Source of the DNA: Cynocephalus volans
Taxonomy: Eukaryota; Chordata; Mammalia; Dermoptera; Cynocephalidae
DNA length: 64,000 nucleotides
Direction: 5' to 3'
Assembly: GCF_027409185.1 (NCBI RefSeq)
Contig: NC_084472.1
Location: forward strand, 91,342,427-91,406,426
The translations under genes were made by a program, and so were the position numbers. Below are positions 34,711 to 48,163 of the stretch, piece after piece. Under the pieces are notes generated by a model, which was given only the letters and a program-made list of their open reading frames with translations, was not told where the DNA came from and did no database searches. Every line of letters begins with the position of its first letter. Within the stretch, counting starts at the first letter, position 1.

Positions 34711-36725
34711 CCTTTTGAAAGAAAAATACCCATTTAAGGTAAAAACTTTAAAAACACCAATCACAAAAAAAAGAGCATCATTTAAAAATGTCTGTCTGTA
34801 ATTCTAATTTATGGGTGGGCTAACATTTTAAATTTGACCAAGAAGTGGACCTGTGCATGAGGTGATACCCAGAGGGTGGATTATTTGTTCCTTTTCCTAT
34901 ATTCTCCCCTTATCCTAAAACTGTCAGGCAGTATCCACAAACATTAAAATGAGTTGAAGTAATAGTCAGTAGACATTTTGAGAATTTCATTTTACCTCTT
35001 GAGATAATTGGACAATGACTGAGATTTAGAAAAACTGAGCTCCTATTTATCATCTCTACTACATAAACCCTGCACTGTTAGCTTGTTAGGAGATATATTT
35101 GGTCTGATGACATTTTCATTCAAACATATTACACATTTTATTTCTCCTCAACGTCTAGCATCATTTGAAAATGCAGCCTGTGTCCACGCTCTGTAACAGA
35201 ACAGTGACACATGTGTGAATTACCTAAGTGTTCACACAGGCAGAAGTTTTTTGGGAAATTAAATACTTGCCACACTTTTCAAGTGACTCATTCTTCTTGC
35301 AGTGGAGGCAGTAAACTGCTAGTGAGGAAATTAAATTCTGATAAAGAACTCTCTCTCAGCTGGTGCACTAATTGAAATTGAACTTAATGCCTTTGATGAA
35401 GAGCAATCAGAAAGTACACAGAATGCCAGTCTGCAAAAAAGAAAGAGCAGCCTGTAAGGACCTTCAAAATGTTACTGACCAGATTGAGTAGACGGGGTCA
35501 AAGTGGAGAATGCAGCTAAAGGGGAGCCCAACAACTAAAAAACGGACTGGGGGCGGCAGGTGGGGGTTGAGAGAGTTTCCCATGAGGTCTGATAGATAAC
35601 AAACATCAACCTTACATTTATGCAAGCCACTGAAAATCCAATCAGAATTGAAGCTAATTTCACAACGATGGCTCAGTTCTTGTCTAGACTATATTTTTCA
35701 TACAAATTAACTTACAGGAAAAAAAAAGGAAGCCAGTATTATCCAGAGGCCTGCATAGCAGAGCTTCCTTGCACTGAGATGTTCACCCTCTAGCCCTCTG
35801 GATGGTTGGGAGGAGCCCAGGACCTCACAACACCTAGCAGGAGCCTCTGGTCTAAAGCAGCCTCGTCCCTTTATGCCACTGTCCCATAAAAACATTATCA
35901 CTTGCTACATACACCATGACATGCAAAAGGGAAAAAACATTGTCATAGAAGTATCTCAGCAAAGAACTGCTTTGCTATGGAAATCTTAGCACAGTGCCAT
36001 CAAACTCCTACCTTTTATGTTACTGTATTTCTAAGTTATAAGTCCACACTATGAAACATTATGCAACTCTTTAAAATGGTATTTTTTTTTTCTGAAAAGA
36101 ATCACATACTTTAAAGGGAAAAAAGCAGGGTGCAAAATTGGATACAATATACCAATTTTGTAAACCACAGTCAGATGGTAAAGTCAGAAAATAAAATCAG
36201 ATTATGCACACAGAATGAAAATGTATTTGCTTCTAGGTGATAGGATTATACTCCTGTGCTTTTTCAAAAGTTTACTTTTTAAAACCAAAATAATAAAAAT
36301 AAAAACGTGATAATTTATAGAATGTCTGTTTTTTAAATGTTGGATTAGCTTATTCCAGAAATTTTAAGAAATGTGTCTGAAGTGATCATTTGGTTTTTAT
36401 TCTACATGGACACCTGTAAATTACATGTTTGGAATACAGTATGGATGTCCTTTTTTCAAAAATTAAAATATATAAAACATTGCAAAAAACTTTCTTCTCT
36501 TGCAGGTGAATGACAAAATGAAGAGACATTCTATCTGTTCCAATGGTGCCTGGTGATGATTTGAACAGAAATAAACCGGGAACGTCATCTTGAAAGAAAG
36601 AAAAGAGCACTGTCTTGTATGCATGTGCCTTTTTGGATGGCCCACTGTTTGAGCTAGTTCTGTATCATCCCCTGGCCTGGAAGCAGAAATGCTAAAAGGC
36701 AGCACAGAAGAGAAGCTGGTGTTTT
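34711..36725. other. No gene seen
   Basis: Unique AT-rich intergenic DNA between MTNR1A and FAT1. No exon or named repeat recognised. Confidence 0.5.
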
Positions 36726-36729
36726 TCCC

Positions 36730-37065
36730 CCTTTTGGAGTTTATTTATTTTCCTCAGCTTTATTGAAGTATGATTGACAAATAAAAATTGTATATATTTA
36801 AGGTGTACAATGTGATGATTTGATATGTATATATAACGTGAAATGATTACCACAATCAATCTGATAAACATATCCATCCCTTCCCATAGTTACTTTTTAA
36901 AAAAAATTGTGGTGAGAACACTTAGGATCCACCCTCTTAGCAAATTTCAAGTACACATTATTAACTATAGTCGCTATGTTGTACGTGAGATCGCCAGAAC
37001 TTGTTCATCTCGTCACTGAAAGTTTGTAACCTTTGACCAAACATCTCATTTCCCCCAAGAGATTA
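36730..37065 (-). mobile_element. LINE-1 3' end fragment
   Basis: Reverse complement of an old L1 3'UTR: AGCTTTATTGAAGTATGATT, TTTAAGGTGTACAATGTGAT, GTGAAATGATTACCACAATC, TTGTTCATCTCGTCACTG. Confidence 0.8.
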
Positions 37066-38505
37066 AAGAAATTTAAATATCTTACAATGCTTCTGGTTAG
37101 ATGCTTTAAAATCCTAAAATTTTAAAAACTTATTCTGCTTAATAAGAGAATTATCCCAAGATGGTTAGAAGAAACCAAGAAGAGGGATCTCAGGGAAGGG
37201 AGTGTCTGTGCAGCCTGGTAGTGTCTGGCACAAAGGAAAGGTTCACTGAAGATGTGTTAGATCCGTGCATGACTGAACACATCAACAAATCCTCTCATTT
37301 AATGCATGCAAAGAGATTACATGGGAGAAGGCCCTCTCAGCAATATTCCTGTCTTAATTTGCCACTGACTTTAACAAGCAGCTATGCATTCCAATGTGAA
37401 GTTATTATAGTCTTCCAGTTAACACATGTCCAGCTCTTGAAAACTCCCTTGAAATTGGAGGTTCCAGGTACCATGCAGAATAAACTCTGCCTGGATCCTG
37501 TCTCTCCCCCAGTCTTCTTGCTTCCCACTGCCCGACACTTGCACCACCAGCAATTCTCTTCTACCCCTCCAGTTCCTGGGTCCTCCTTCTACCCCCACAT
37601 CCATCCTTCTCTTTTTAGCAAGATCAATTATTTTCCCCACCCCATCTTAAAATTGAAGACTTAAGACTGCATTCTGGCATTGTGCTTGGAACATCCTAAA
37701 GCAAAGGTATAAACTTATAGTAGCTACCTGAGAGGTGGCATCTTACACCACGGCATATTTGCCATGTATCCTTACACTGTCAGATATCACAAGGAAAAGT
37801 ATTCAAATATTCAAAGGTTCTCCTAATCCCTGCTGATACCCTGGCAATTATTCTGAGTTTTAATTGCTAATGAATGCCAGTTAAAGTAGGCAAAATTCTA
37901 TGACAGTTCATTCTGGCAATCCAAAGCACTGATTTCCAATAACTTAAACCAGTATTTTCATTAAAATGAGTAAAGAAAAGCTTTTGAGTTCATTTCACCC
38001 ACATTAACAGAGAGTATCCTGGGTACATCCTCCTTTGATCACCACCTTTTCAGAATTAATTCCCATTTCCCAGGCTAATGCTTTTTTCTTCGGGAAGGTA
38101 CCTTAATATTTACGTGGCATCCAGTTTCCTGTTTTCATGCATTAAATTCAGCCCAAAAAAGCTAACACAATTTCTGGAAAGGTACTCAATGTCTTAGGGC
38201 ACAGGGAAAGAAAGCATCTCTCTCACTTTTCAGCAGGTTAGTATGATGCCTGTGGTCAAAATGAATGAGACAAACACAGTCACCAAAAGTAAATTTATTC
38301 TTCCTATTAGACCAAAAAACAAAAATCTAAATTTCATAGATAGAATTAAAAAAAATATTTGTCAGAAATAGAAATCTGAAAGTTCAAATGTTTACAAGTG
38401 TTGTTTTCTAATGGATATTTAACCTGTAAATCTCTTTCCTTTTAAACTGAACCATAATTGCCAAGAGCAGCGTTTAAAGATGACAAATAGCAAGTGGTCT
38501 TCAAA
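37066..38505. other. No gene seen
   Basis: Non-coding. A 167-codon frame at 37161-37664 (plus) lacks any recognisable domain and is treated as chance. Confidence 0.5.
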
Positions 38506-38509
38506 TAGT

Positions 38510-38632
38510 GTGTATGTGTATGTGCGTCGTGTATACATATGTATGTATATGTATATACATGTATAAGTGTATGTGTATATATGTATATGCTTGCATATGT
38601 GTATGTATATATGTATATACATACACTTCTTA
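38510..38632. repeat. Imperfect TATG/TG microsatellite
   Basis: Interrupted repeats of GTGTATGTGTATG and ATATGTATGTATA; simple-sequence DNA. Confidence 0.9.
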
Positions 38633-38978
38633 CAGAACCCAGGTGAAATAACATTTAGCAGTGTCCAAAAACACTGAAGCAGCCCTGGAATTTTCTAAGG
38701 TGCCTGAGTTTTCTAAGGGAATTTTAAATGGGCATCAAGCAAACAAGTGCAAATGAAATCCTGGTGGGGAAACACTGACAGACTCTGACTTCCCCCACCT
38801 GTCAGGAATATGGAGATAAAAGGCCTTTAGGGAAAAAAAATTGGCAAGCATGCACTAGTCCTACATGGTTGCTTGGACTCTTCCGTAATAAAAGTACTAA
38901 GTGCTGTAAAGTAAGGCAAATCATAACTAAAGCCAAAACGTTTTATTGTTTTAGTTATACTAAGTTTCCATTTATATT

Positions 38979-39474
38979 GTCAGAGGTAGGGCTCAGACCC
39001 TCCAAACCCATTGTACAGACTGGGTCACCAGACCCCTTCACATGCCAGGCCGAGTCCCCAGACCCCTCACACGCAGGTCCACGTTAGGTAATTGGGAAAG
39101 ATTCCAGGAGCTGTTGGCAGATGACATAAGCTCAGTCCTCAGCTTCCTCAGTGGCAGCAGCTTACAGGTCCAGCAGTGGCAGTGGCCTTGCAGAGGGTCC
39201 AGGGACACTAGCAGCAGCAGCCTTCAGGAGCAGTAATGGCCTCCCCATACCCCTTCCCCCACGGTGGGGGCATCCCAGGGATGGGAGGCACCATGGATCA
39301 GAGCACTCATCCTTATACTTAAGTCCATAACCCAGGACACCTGGGTGCACATGCGCAATTACACTAGACGATAACCAAGGAACACCTGAGCGCATATGCC
39401 TATTTACATCAAATGCTTGGCAAGATTCTGAATATCTGAAGGGCCCTGACCATTTTTCCTATATTTTCCCAACA
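38979..39474 (-). mobile_element. LTR-like repeat, about 496 bp
   Basis: On the minus strand it begins TGTTGGGAAAATATAGG and ends CCCTACCTCTGACA, giving TG...CA termini. A TATA-like AAGTATAAGGATG is internal. No matching target duplication is visible. Its last 100 bases match 9868-10000 in the opposite orientation. No coding remains. Confidence 0.55.
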
Positions 39475-39689
39475 AATGCTAATTCAGTTTTACATGAAAG
39501 TAATGGTTTTAAGACTGCCTTTGAGACCTCATGCAAATTGTTGAGTCACTTCCAATTATCTCAAAAGATCATGCTATTATTTCTAAAAAGTAAAATGCAA
39601 ATAGTCTTCAGCTTAAAATGCTGTCTGTATAATATTTTGGAAAATCAAAGTATTGTTTAAAAAACAAACAAACCAAGAAACAATGTAGT

Positions 39690-40105
39690 GACAACCATGG
39701 CAGGTAGAATTCTAAGATGTCCCCAAAGAACTCCATCCCCTGGAGCACTTGAGTGCGGATATTACTTGTGAATGTGATGGCAGTTCCTATGACATTCTTC
39801 TGTTGGTTTTGAAAATGTAAGCTACCATGCTGTGAGAGGGCCAAGTTGCTAGGACCTGAGTCACGATGAAGCTGTCTAGAAAGTGTGGACAGTAGCAAGA
39901 AAAAGGGAACCTCAGTCCTACGATTAACCAGAAAATAAAGCAGTTCTACAACTTCATTTCATCTAGTAAGACTCTGAGCAGAGAACTTAGCCATACCATA
40001 CCTGGGCTTCCAATCTACAGAACTAGAGCTAATAAATGGGGGTTATTTTAAGCCACTAAATTTATAGTAACTTGCTATGGAGCAATAGAAAACTCGTATG
40101 CCAAT
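39690..40105 (+). mobile_element. Old LTR (MaLR-like)
   Basis: GGCAGGTAGAATTCTAAGAT through TTTTAAGCCACTAAATTTAT and GCAATAGAAAACTCGTA. The same family is seen at 48890-49372. Family name uncertain. Confidence 0.55.
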
Positions 40106-40119
40106 ATTGTTCCAAACAC

Positions 40120-41900
40120 TGGAAACCAGTGGTTAAGAGCATATTCTAGACTTTCAATTTAAGATGGCAGAGTATTACATTTCTAACCCTTTTCTTCTAA
40201 CCCTGAAAATCATTCCAACAATAACATTAAAAAAAAAATAATGAAACATGAGTAAAGAGAAAATCAATCCAAAACAGGAAAAGGGAGAAAAAGTTAAAAA
40301 GCAACTCGATTTTCAATGCTGTTAAGAGGTATTACTAACTTCAAACCACACTATAGCACAGGAAGATGGGCAGCAGGTGCAGGAGTGACAAGTCATGTCT
40401 TAGCAGAGAAGAAAATCAGACGTCAGAGCCTGGACAGGACAACAGTAACAAGCCGATTTATTATGCACACTAGAAAGTGGTGAATGGGTGCAGAGTAGGA
40501 TACTGTCTGTGTTGTTTGTGTTCAAACTGTTAGGCCCCAGACTTTCAGCTGTATCCTAAGCAGACTCAGTGACAATAGGCAAACAGAAAGAAGCAGGAAT
40601 GTTCCCATAACCCAGAGATGGAGGACTAAGTGAATGATAAAATCCCCAGTCCCCTGATGTGGCCAACTTCAAAATAAGAGCAACAATATTTGAACGATAG
40701 GTTGGAAGCAGAAGGTCCCTCCTCTGGAGAATAAGACTCTTCAAGGAAAAGACCTATAGACATCAACAAAGCAAGCTGACTGTCCCACCATGTTACAAGG
40801 AAGCCCACGAGTTAACAAAAGCAGCACCCCAGCTTTCAATCAGCTTGAGTGTCCCACGAAATATACTTGCTTGACTTCAAAGTGAAAACAAGATGAAGGC
40901 CCACCGAAATGAATATTAAGAAGCCCAGAAGAAAACCAGGCAAAATTAAAAGACTGCTTTAAAGCTATTACAACCAGAAAAATGAGATACTAGGGATGTA
41001 AGTAACAGGAACAAATGCCTATATTACATAAAAGGAACGATCAGAATAAGACCAAACTTAAGAAATTAAAAATGATAGCAGAAGTTTTAGCAGAAGGAAT
41101 GGAAGATAAATGTCAAAGGAATCTTCTAGGAAGGAAGTAGAACAAAAAGACAAAGACGGATAATAGGAACAGAACAAAGGACAACAGGAATGCAATTGAA
41201 AAATTAGAGGATCATGTTAGCAAGTCAAATAGCCTATAGTTATGAGCCTCAGGAAAAAAACTGAGAAAACGGAGAGGAAGACATTATCAAAAATAACACA
41301 AGAACATTCCCCAAAATGTGGGTTCCATAGTGAAAGCAGAGTAGCAACACAAGGGAAGAGAAAAGGTCCACAGCAAGACACATCATCAGGAAATTTCACA
41401 ATGTTAGAGAGAAAAACAATGTCTCAAAAAAGAATATCCTAAGATTTGGGAGGGTAATACCAGGTCACAAATAAACTGTGAATAGGAATGACACTGGACT
41501 TTTCAATGATAACACTGGAAGCTAGAAGACAGTGGTTCAATGATTTCAAAATTGTGAATTAAATTGACCTCCAAACCAGAAATCTCTACCCAAACAATCT
41601 TAATCAAGCATGAGAGATCAATAAAGACATTTTCAGAAAAACAAAGTCACAAAAAAGTTACCTCCCAAGCACTCTTTCTCAGAAAATAACAGGAGGATGT
41701 GCTCTATCAAAACAAGAGTTAAACCAAGAGAAAGTTCTGGAGCCCATGGCAAGGAGAAGCTCAGGGTGATAACAAAGGGGAAGCCCACAGCAGCTGTGCA
41801 GGCGTTCATGAGAATAAGCGCTGTAGACAGGGCTGCCGGGGAGAAGGGCTCCATGAGGGGAATGTCCAAGGGAAAAGCAAACTAGGAATTAGATTTTCTA
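40120..41900 (+). mobile_element. Degenerate L1/HAL1-like sequence
   Basis: A-rich, long decayed copy with segments such as GGAAGCTAGAAGACAGTGGT, AAGCATGAGAGATCAATAAA and GGAGGATGTGCTCTATCAAA that I associate with the 5' half of old L1-lineage repeats. No open ORF1. Confidence 0.4.
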
Positions 41901-41949
41901 ATAGTTCTGACCATGCACTGAAAGGTATTTGAGCTGAGAGGCCACACTT

Positions 41950-42310
41950 GTCCGTCTCTTTTTCTTTGACTTGAGTCCCACTCCAGCCTCAGGGCCTTTA
42001 TACTGGCTCTTCTCTCTGCCTGGACAGCCACAAGGTTTTACTCAAATGCCAGCTTGTCACTGAGGTCTTCCACCTATCAAAATGCCAGCCTCTCCTCCTC
42101 TCCCCATCACACACAATCTTCCCAAATCAGTTTCTCTCCTTAGTACTCATCACTCTATACACGACTATGTATTTTTATTATCGACCATGTCCTCTTGCTG
42201 CCTGTCGCCAGATGTAAGCTCCAAGAAGGCAGTGAACTTTTGCGTGTCGGTATTCATAGAATAATGCATTAAGTGACCAAAAGATATTTTTTAAATGAAT
42301 GAATGATACA
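41950..42310 (+). repeat. LINE-2 fragment
   Basis: L2-like: CAGCCTCAGGGCCTTTATAC, TCTGCCTGGACAGCC, AATGCCAGCTTGTCACTGAG, TAAGCTCCAAGAAGGCAGTG, ending TTTTTTAAATGAATGAATGA. Confidence 0.7.
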
Positions 42311-43310
42311 TTGTGGTCACAAATCTTAAGAAATAACTGAGTAAAATAAAAATTAAGGCAATTAAGAAAATGAGAAATTTGTAAAGTAAGTGATAATAAA
42401 TACCATATACTACTTAGTTCAGCAGTGAATACTTATATAAGCAAAATAATGGAAAAACAGTAGTTAATTAATCAGTCCAATAATTATGTTGTAACTAATG
42501 GTAGGATAACAAGAGCCATAGAGGTCTGTCAGGTTACATGATCTTCCTCTAACACCATATAGAGTGAATAGGCAATTTCTAAATTTAGTGACTCAAGAAA
42601 TAATATATATATTTGAAAATAAGAAAAGGAGGAATGAGAAAAACAGCATAAAGAGCTGTAAGTTGCACAGCAGAGTGCACAGGACTGCTGTGTTTTGTTA
42701 TACATATTTCAGCTCTCTTTGATGTTTTAAATTATATACATATATATAAAAACTTGATAAAAGTAAAGTAAGGCATTTATTTAAAAGGAAAAATGTCTTT
42801 TCAAAGTTCTAAGAAAGTCTGATTCCTTGTAATTCATCTTATTATGGATAGCATAGAGTGCGTACTCAATAAATACTTGGATGAATGAATAGATTCTGAC
42901 TGTATAAAAACACAAGGAAAATGCTTCTGAATTTCACATTAAATCACACAGTATGTGTTCTCTGACAGCAGAAAGATAAAGTGCTCATAAAGGCTTTTTG
43001 ATTTAAATCATTGACGAAGGAGAAAAACATAGAAGCATTTAAATCAGGGCCAATAAATATTAATAAACTAGAAATGTACAAAGGAAAATTTTCTTGAAGT
43101 TTTAGTTAGAAAATACTTAAAAAAAAGTTACACTTTACCTTTTTACCTATAGTCTTGAGCAGTATCAAGTAGCCATGTACTGCCACCTAGTGGCTACATC
43201 TACATGCAGGAAGCAAAGAGGATTTTCAGTAAAACCATTAACCATCCTTCCATTCATCCATCTCAATTCAGCAACTCAATCTCGAAGAGTATGTACAGAG
43301 AAAAGACAGG
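42311..43310. other. No gene seen
   Basis: AT-rich DNA just past the FAT1 poly(A) site; includes a TA-rich patch at 42730-42750. Confidence 0.5.
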
Positions 43311-43319
43311 CAGTAAAGC

Positions 43320-44124
43320 TAAAGTATTTTATTAATAATTTATTGTCAGTAAGAAAGACTGGCTAATGGTAGTTTTCAGTAAAAACCTTTACAAGACCAT
43401 TGCATCACAAATATACAGACACTATAAAAACTGTGTCATGGTGGTTTTGGTTCTAAACAGGTATGCAGAAGGTCTCCATTACACTTTCCAATAATGAAAA
43501 ATGTTTATAACTCTAAAGTACAGCAACCCATTTAAGACATGTCCATGTAACCAGATCTTTCCTCACCCTATATACAGCTAGAAATGAATGACTATTGAAA
43601 TGTATTAATGAAATGTCATACTTCACTGGAAAAAGACATACAGTGAAACCCTGGTTATATTAAAAAATCAGGGTGCTAGGTAATGACACTAACACCACCA
43701 AATTTCCGCTGAAAACAAATACACAAAATATCTTGAAAATCTAGTTAAAACTATGAAAAATCAAATCTGTACATGAAATTTACAAAAAAGAAATCAGGAA
43801 AATTAAAATAATCAAATCTATATAAATACATGAATCATGCTAACAAGATGGGAGGACTGATTTTTGTTTCATTATTTTAACACGGACAAACGTAAATACA
43901 GAAGATGTTCAGAAATGGCACAGCCAATGAAAATCACATCCGATGACAGTAATTCAGGACACCGGAAATGGCTAACATGTCAAGAGTCATGTGACTCGGT
44001 GCAGCCATGCCCATTTTAGCTCACTGAAAAAAAGCGCTTAAGCACTGCTCCAAAGAACAATGCAGATTATTTATATAATCTCTAGGTTTATTAAAGTCCA
44101 GGCACTTTGGGGGGAATTGGAGCG
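43320..44124 (-). other. FAT1: FAT1 3'UTR
   Basis: About 800 bases from the stop to the poly(A) signals, close to the human 3'UTR length as I recall it. AT-rich without other coding sequence. The exact cleavage site is inferred to be 10-25 bases past the signals. Confidence 0.75.
43328..43344 (-). terminator. FAT1: FAT1 poly(A) signals (two AATAAA)
   Basis: Minus-strand AATAAA at 43344-43339 and again at 43333-43328, about 785 bases past the stop. A TG/T-rich segment follows (CTGCCTGTCTTTTCTCTG), as expected downstream of a cleavage site. Confidence 0.7.
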
Positions 44125-44753
44125 TCAGACTTCTGTGTGTTGCTGGGAATCGAGTGGAGGAATCGTCACCTCTTCAAAGTGGCCATCGTCTCCGCTCTCA
44201 TAGTCACTCATCATGATCTCAGACTCCACTTCACAGCATGCTGACACATCAGAGCAGGAAGCTGTGGAAGCGTACACAGACATGGGCATGTTTTCTACGG
44301 TGGGGGCTTCGAAGTTCCTTTGATACCCTGGAGGGTAAGGGGTACAGGGTTCTCTGCAAGTACTATTCTCACCAGTGCCTCTTTTTTGAGGTTCAGACAC
44401 ATCGACAGGATAGAAATTGGGCAAATACTGATTCAAGTTGAACCTCTGCTGGTTTCTTGATGAAGAACCCAAACTACCTGAAGCAGGCATGTCTCTAGGA
44501 GGCTGTATGGATTCAAACTGGTCGCTGAATTCTGGAGGTAATGGTGGCAGTTCGTCAGGGGCAGGGAAGTCTTCCGGCGGTGGTGGAAAATCACTTTCAA
44601 TGTCGTAACCTCCAGGGTAATAGTCTGTATCGATGGCATTTGGATCTGCTGAGTACAGGGGTGTTTGCTCATCAATAACCTCATAATTGGGGAACTCTTG
44701 TATATCTGGCAGAGGAACGCTCGGCATCCAGTCCGAAGTATCCCAGTGATACC
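44125..44753 (-). CDS. FAT1: FAT1 exon 27: C-terminal tail and stop
   Basis: 629 nt, 208 residues plus TGA at 44127-44125. It starts (G)YHWDTSDWMPSVPLPDIQ. FPPPPEDFPAPDELPPLPP is an Ena/VASP EVH1-type proline motif. Tyr-rich acidic stretches follow (DTDYYPGGYDIESD). The end is DSQQHTEV, a class I PDZ ligand that in the family binds polarity proteins such as Scribble. Acceptor after TCTATCAAG. Confidence 0.97.
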
Positions 44754-45798
44754 CTTGATAGAAAAGAAAACAAGAGATTTTAGTGCGTTTTCTCTTAAGC
44801 TTTTGTGCCATAGAAAAACAGCTCAGTGTCAGAAAGACACAAAGAAACAAGCCCTTTTATGCATTCATTCAAGGTTCATCACTTTGGAAACCCTTTGTCT
44901 TTGCTCTGAAGAAATCCTCCCTTCCAGCCCCAGTTTTGAAAACTTCTATGAACTAGGCTAGGCTAAATGCGGGTACAGTTTTATATAACATTCAAGGAAA
45001 CAAGAAGAGTTCTAAGAAGCAGTATGCTATCATTTAAGTTACATGCACTTTTCTACAAACAATTCCAAATACCCTTTCAACTTTCCTTCTGTAACTTAGA
45101 ACCCTTTGCTCTATATGAAGGACAGTAATGGTTCAGTCTTAGTACATTAATTAGTAAAGAAGTTCTGTCCTTTCAGAAAGGAGTTTCTATTGAGTAGAAT
45201 ATCAAATGTCACTTCATCTGCACTACTTACTAAAAAATACTTATTAATGCAACTTTTAAAAATAATAAAAGTAACCATTAACATGCTAAATTAAGAAAAA
45301 TTTAGAAAATAAACTTCCTTTATTATAATGATAAGTTTAATTTCAAAAACTGCACTATTTTCATTAGCCCTAAGTAAAACAATGAATCATAATACACATA
45401 TTATCAAAGCATGCCTCTAGATCAAGCAAAATACAATCAAACAAGCATTGAAAAATATAACACAATTTTTGACAGACTACAATAATCAATCTTTATTACC
45501 TTTAGAAGGATGAAAAATCATTTTAGACTATATAACAGTATCACTATTAAAAAAAAAAAAACAACTCCCAATTTAGGGATAGTTTGTTTTTTTTTTTTTC
45601 CTCATTAGGATTTTTAAAATCCTTTGACAGATAGGAAAAGGTAAGGCAATAGGTGTTTAGAATGCAGTGCACAAACAACCATGTACTTAGCTCCTGCTGC
45701 AAGCACTGTACAACCAAGTGAGCAAGTCAGCGCTAGAGTTAAATCTTCACCAGTTTTTTTTAGTGAGTATCAATGAACACCTGGCATGCATAAATCAC

Positions 45799-45834
45799 CT
45801 CTTGATTTGCTGAGGTCAGGAGCAGCCAAAGATT
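45799..45834 (-). CDS. FAT1: FAT1 candidate cassette exon, 36 nt (12 residues)
   Basis: On the minus strand a strong pyrimidine tract (TTTCTTTTCTTTCTACTCTG, then CCACCAAAAG) leads to a 36-nt block with donor GTGATT. In phase with exons 26 and 27 it encodes ESLAAPDLSKSR. It is in frame with no stop. Size fits the reported Fat1(+12) tail variant as I recall it. Inclusion would put a short charged/Ser segment just before YHWDTSDW of exon 27. Confidence 0.75.
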
Positions 45835-48163
45835 CTTTTGGTGGCAGAGTAGAAAGAAAAGAAAACATTTATAATTAAAACAGATAGATGGCTGAAAAGG
45901 CAATGATGGTAAGAACGTAGTACAATGTAAACGGTTTATAAAGGCCCAGTCAGCCATACACCATGTCTTTAAGCCATTATCTACGAAAATTCCAAATGGC
46001 TGAGAAATTTATGTAGCACAAACAAAACGTGATATGGAAGTGGTGGAAAAAAGATGAGTGATGATGAGCCAGAGACTCTGCCGGGAAACTCAATCATCAT
46101 CTTACTTTCTTTTCCTTGTTTCTCACAATCTAAACCCAGAAACATAGAACTGTCTTAGGAATAATTAAAATAAAATTTATAGGCTCTAACAAAATGTAAG
46201 TTGATCAGGTCATTTGGGTGATAATTCATATACATCTAAAACTACGGACTGTACATACACTTTACAGCACATTACAATCTTCAGAAGTATATTAAATTCA
46301 GAGAATTCATGAACAAACTTAGATATTTATAGATAACAAAAACCTGAAAATGTCTCCAAACCTTACCTATTTTGCATATGATTTTATATTTACACTGTTC
46401 ACCTTTTCCGAGACCATCAGCTGCACTCTTGCCCCGCCCACTCCAAATCTGCAACACACTTGCTCTTTCAAGGCTCCCATTTTTGCACAGAACTCTAGCA
46501 CCAAGTCAAAAAAAAGTGGATGTAAATCCCACTGTTGGGGCCGTGTGATGGCTCTGCTTCAGGTTCTCTTTGAAATCGGGGTGAAAGTCCCTTACAGTTG
46601 TAAGGATTAAACCAGAAAATGGAGGTCAAGCACTCACTGTTAGATACCATCAATAATTGTGAAAGTAGTAATATGGTAGAAATAAGGTCACTTTTGTGCT
46701 TTTCTAAAAACAAGGCCAAGGCTTTTTTCGTGCATTTACTATGTTCTTGAAAACCCAGGTATTAAACTAATTTGGAATAGATACTCATAATATTTGCTTG
46801 GGGAATTTAAACGAAAAACTGAAAAGGCTGTGATTGTTTTGAAAAATGAAGAAACCAGTATTTAGGTAACATATCTATAACATTTTTTTAAAAAGTCTAT
46901 TTAAAAAATGCAGTAATTCCTTTAAAAAAAGAAAATTGACAACTTGTGTTGCTAAATCGGCATTCGATAATCCTTAAAAAATTTAAGCTAATTTTCAATG
47001 AAGATTGCAATGAAGGAATTGAAATCTGCTAGTTTAAACTCTACCAATATCAATATTTTTTAAAACGTTGGGCTATCATCATGTTAAAACTAAAGCTTAT
47101 TAGACAAAATACAGATACCTTTCTGATTTACCAAGTAAAACCATGGCAATTGTTAGGGAAAAAAGTGTAAGTCTCATCAGTAACTGTAATCAACTCTGAA
47201 TCCTCTCTCCTGACCCTCTCTATCAAATCTGGCACAAAACCATCCTTCTTCCCCCACCTAAATCTTGGTGACACACATGTCCTAGCAAAAAGGATCTCCT
47301 GAGCTTTATGGTAACAATGTTTGTGTATTCTTGATGGCCTATGCAATTAGTCCTAGAAGTGTGATCCCTAGGCCAGTAAGACCAGAATTAACTGGGAACT
47401 TGTCAATGCACATTCTCCAGACCCAACCCAGACCTACTCAGAAACTTTGGTGCTGGGAACCAGCAACTAGGCTTTTAACAAGCCCTCCAGGTGATGTGAT
47501 TTACATGACATTTTGAAAACTACTAGCCCGTGCCTTTGACATGCAATTACTCTAATTTCAGTGCACTAATAAATGGCTACTTTAAAGTCATTGGAGGGAG
47601 GTGGTCAATGTCCTTTCCTATAATTTTAAATAGATAAAGTTTAATATTAAATGACTTTCACTAAACCAAATATGAAAATATACCTTCTACCGTGCTCTAC
47701 CATTTTCTTTGATCATACTCAAGAAAAAAACAAAAGTAAAGAGTCATTTATTGGTAATTACAAAAGCTCTGAGGTAGTCTTATTTCTGTCTGTTCATATG
47801 AAAAAGATTTTTTTGTATTAGGAAAATTTTAGGTAGTTACAATTACTTCTGAACTTCTTAATATTATACCACATAAAGGTAAGTTCTCAGGATCCTAAGG
47901 GTTACATCTGATGTCTATGTAAATCACTATGAAAAAATAAAAAGTATGTAAAAAGTAACATGGAGACATAACATATATAGAAATACTTTTGCAATGCATC
48001 TGTATTATGAATATACACACCTGCACAAAATAAAAATACTCAACCCCCTCAAAACCACAAACTTTTTTTTTTTTATAACATTACAATAGGCAAAAAGCAC
48101 AGTACTCTAGTGACACAGTCGCTGTAAAACACAAACACAAAGCACAAGCATTTATGACTATAC

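Noticed and set aside
37161..37664. 167-codon plus-strand frame between the two genes
   Set aside because: No recognisable domain, no exon borders, and no gene expected here from the human map as I recall it.
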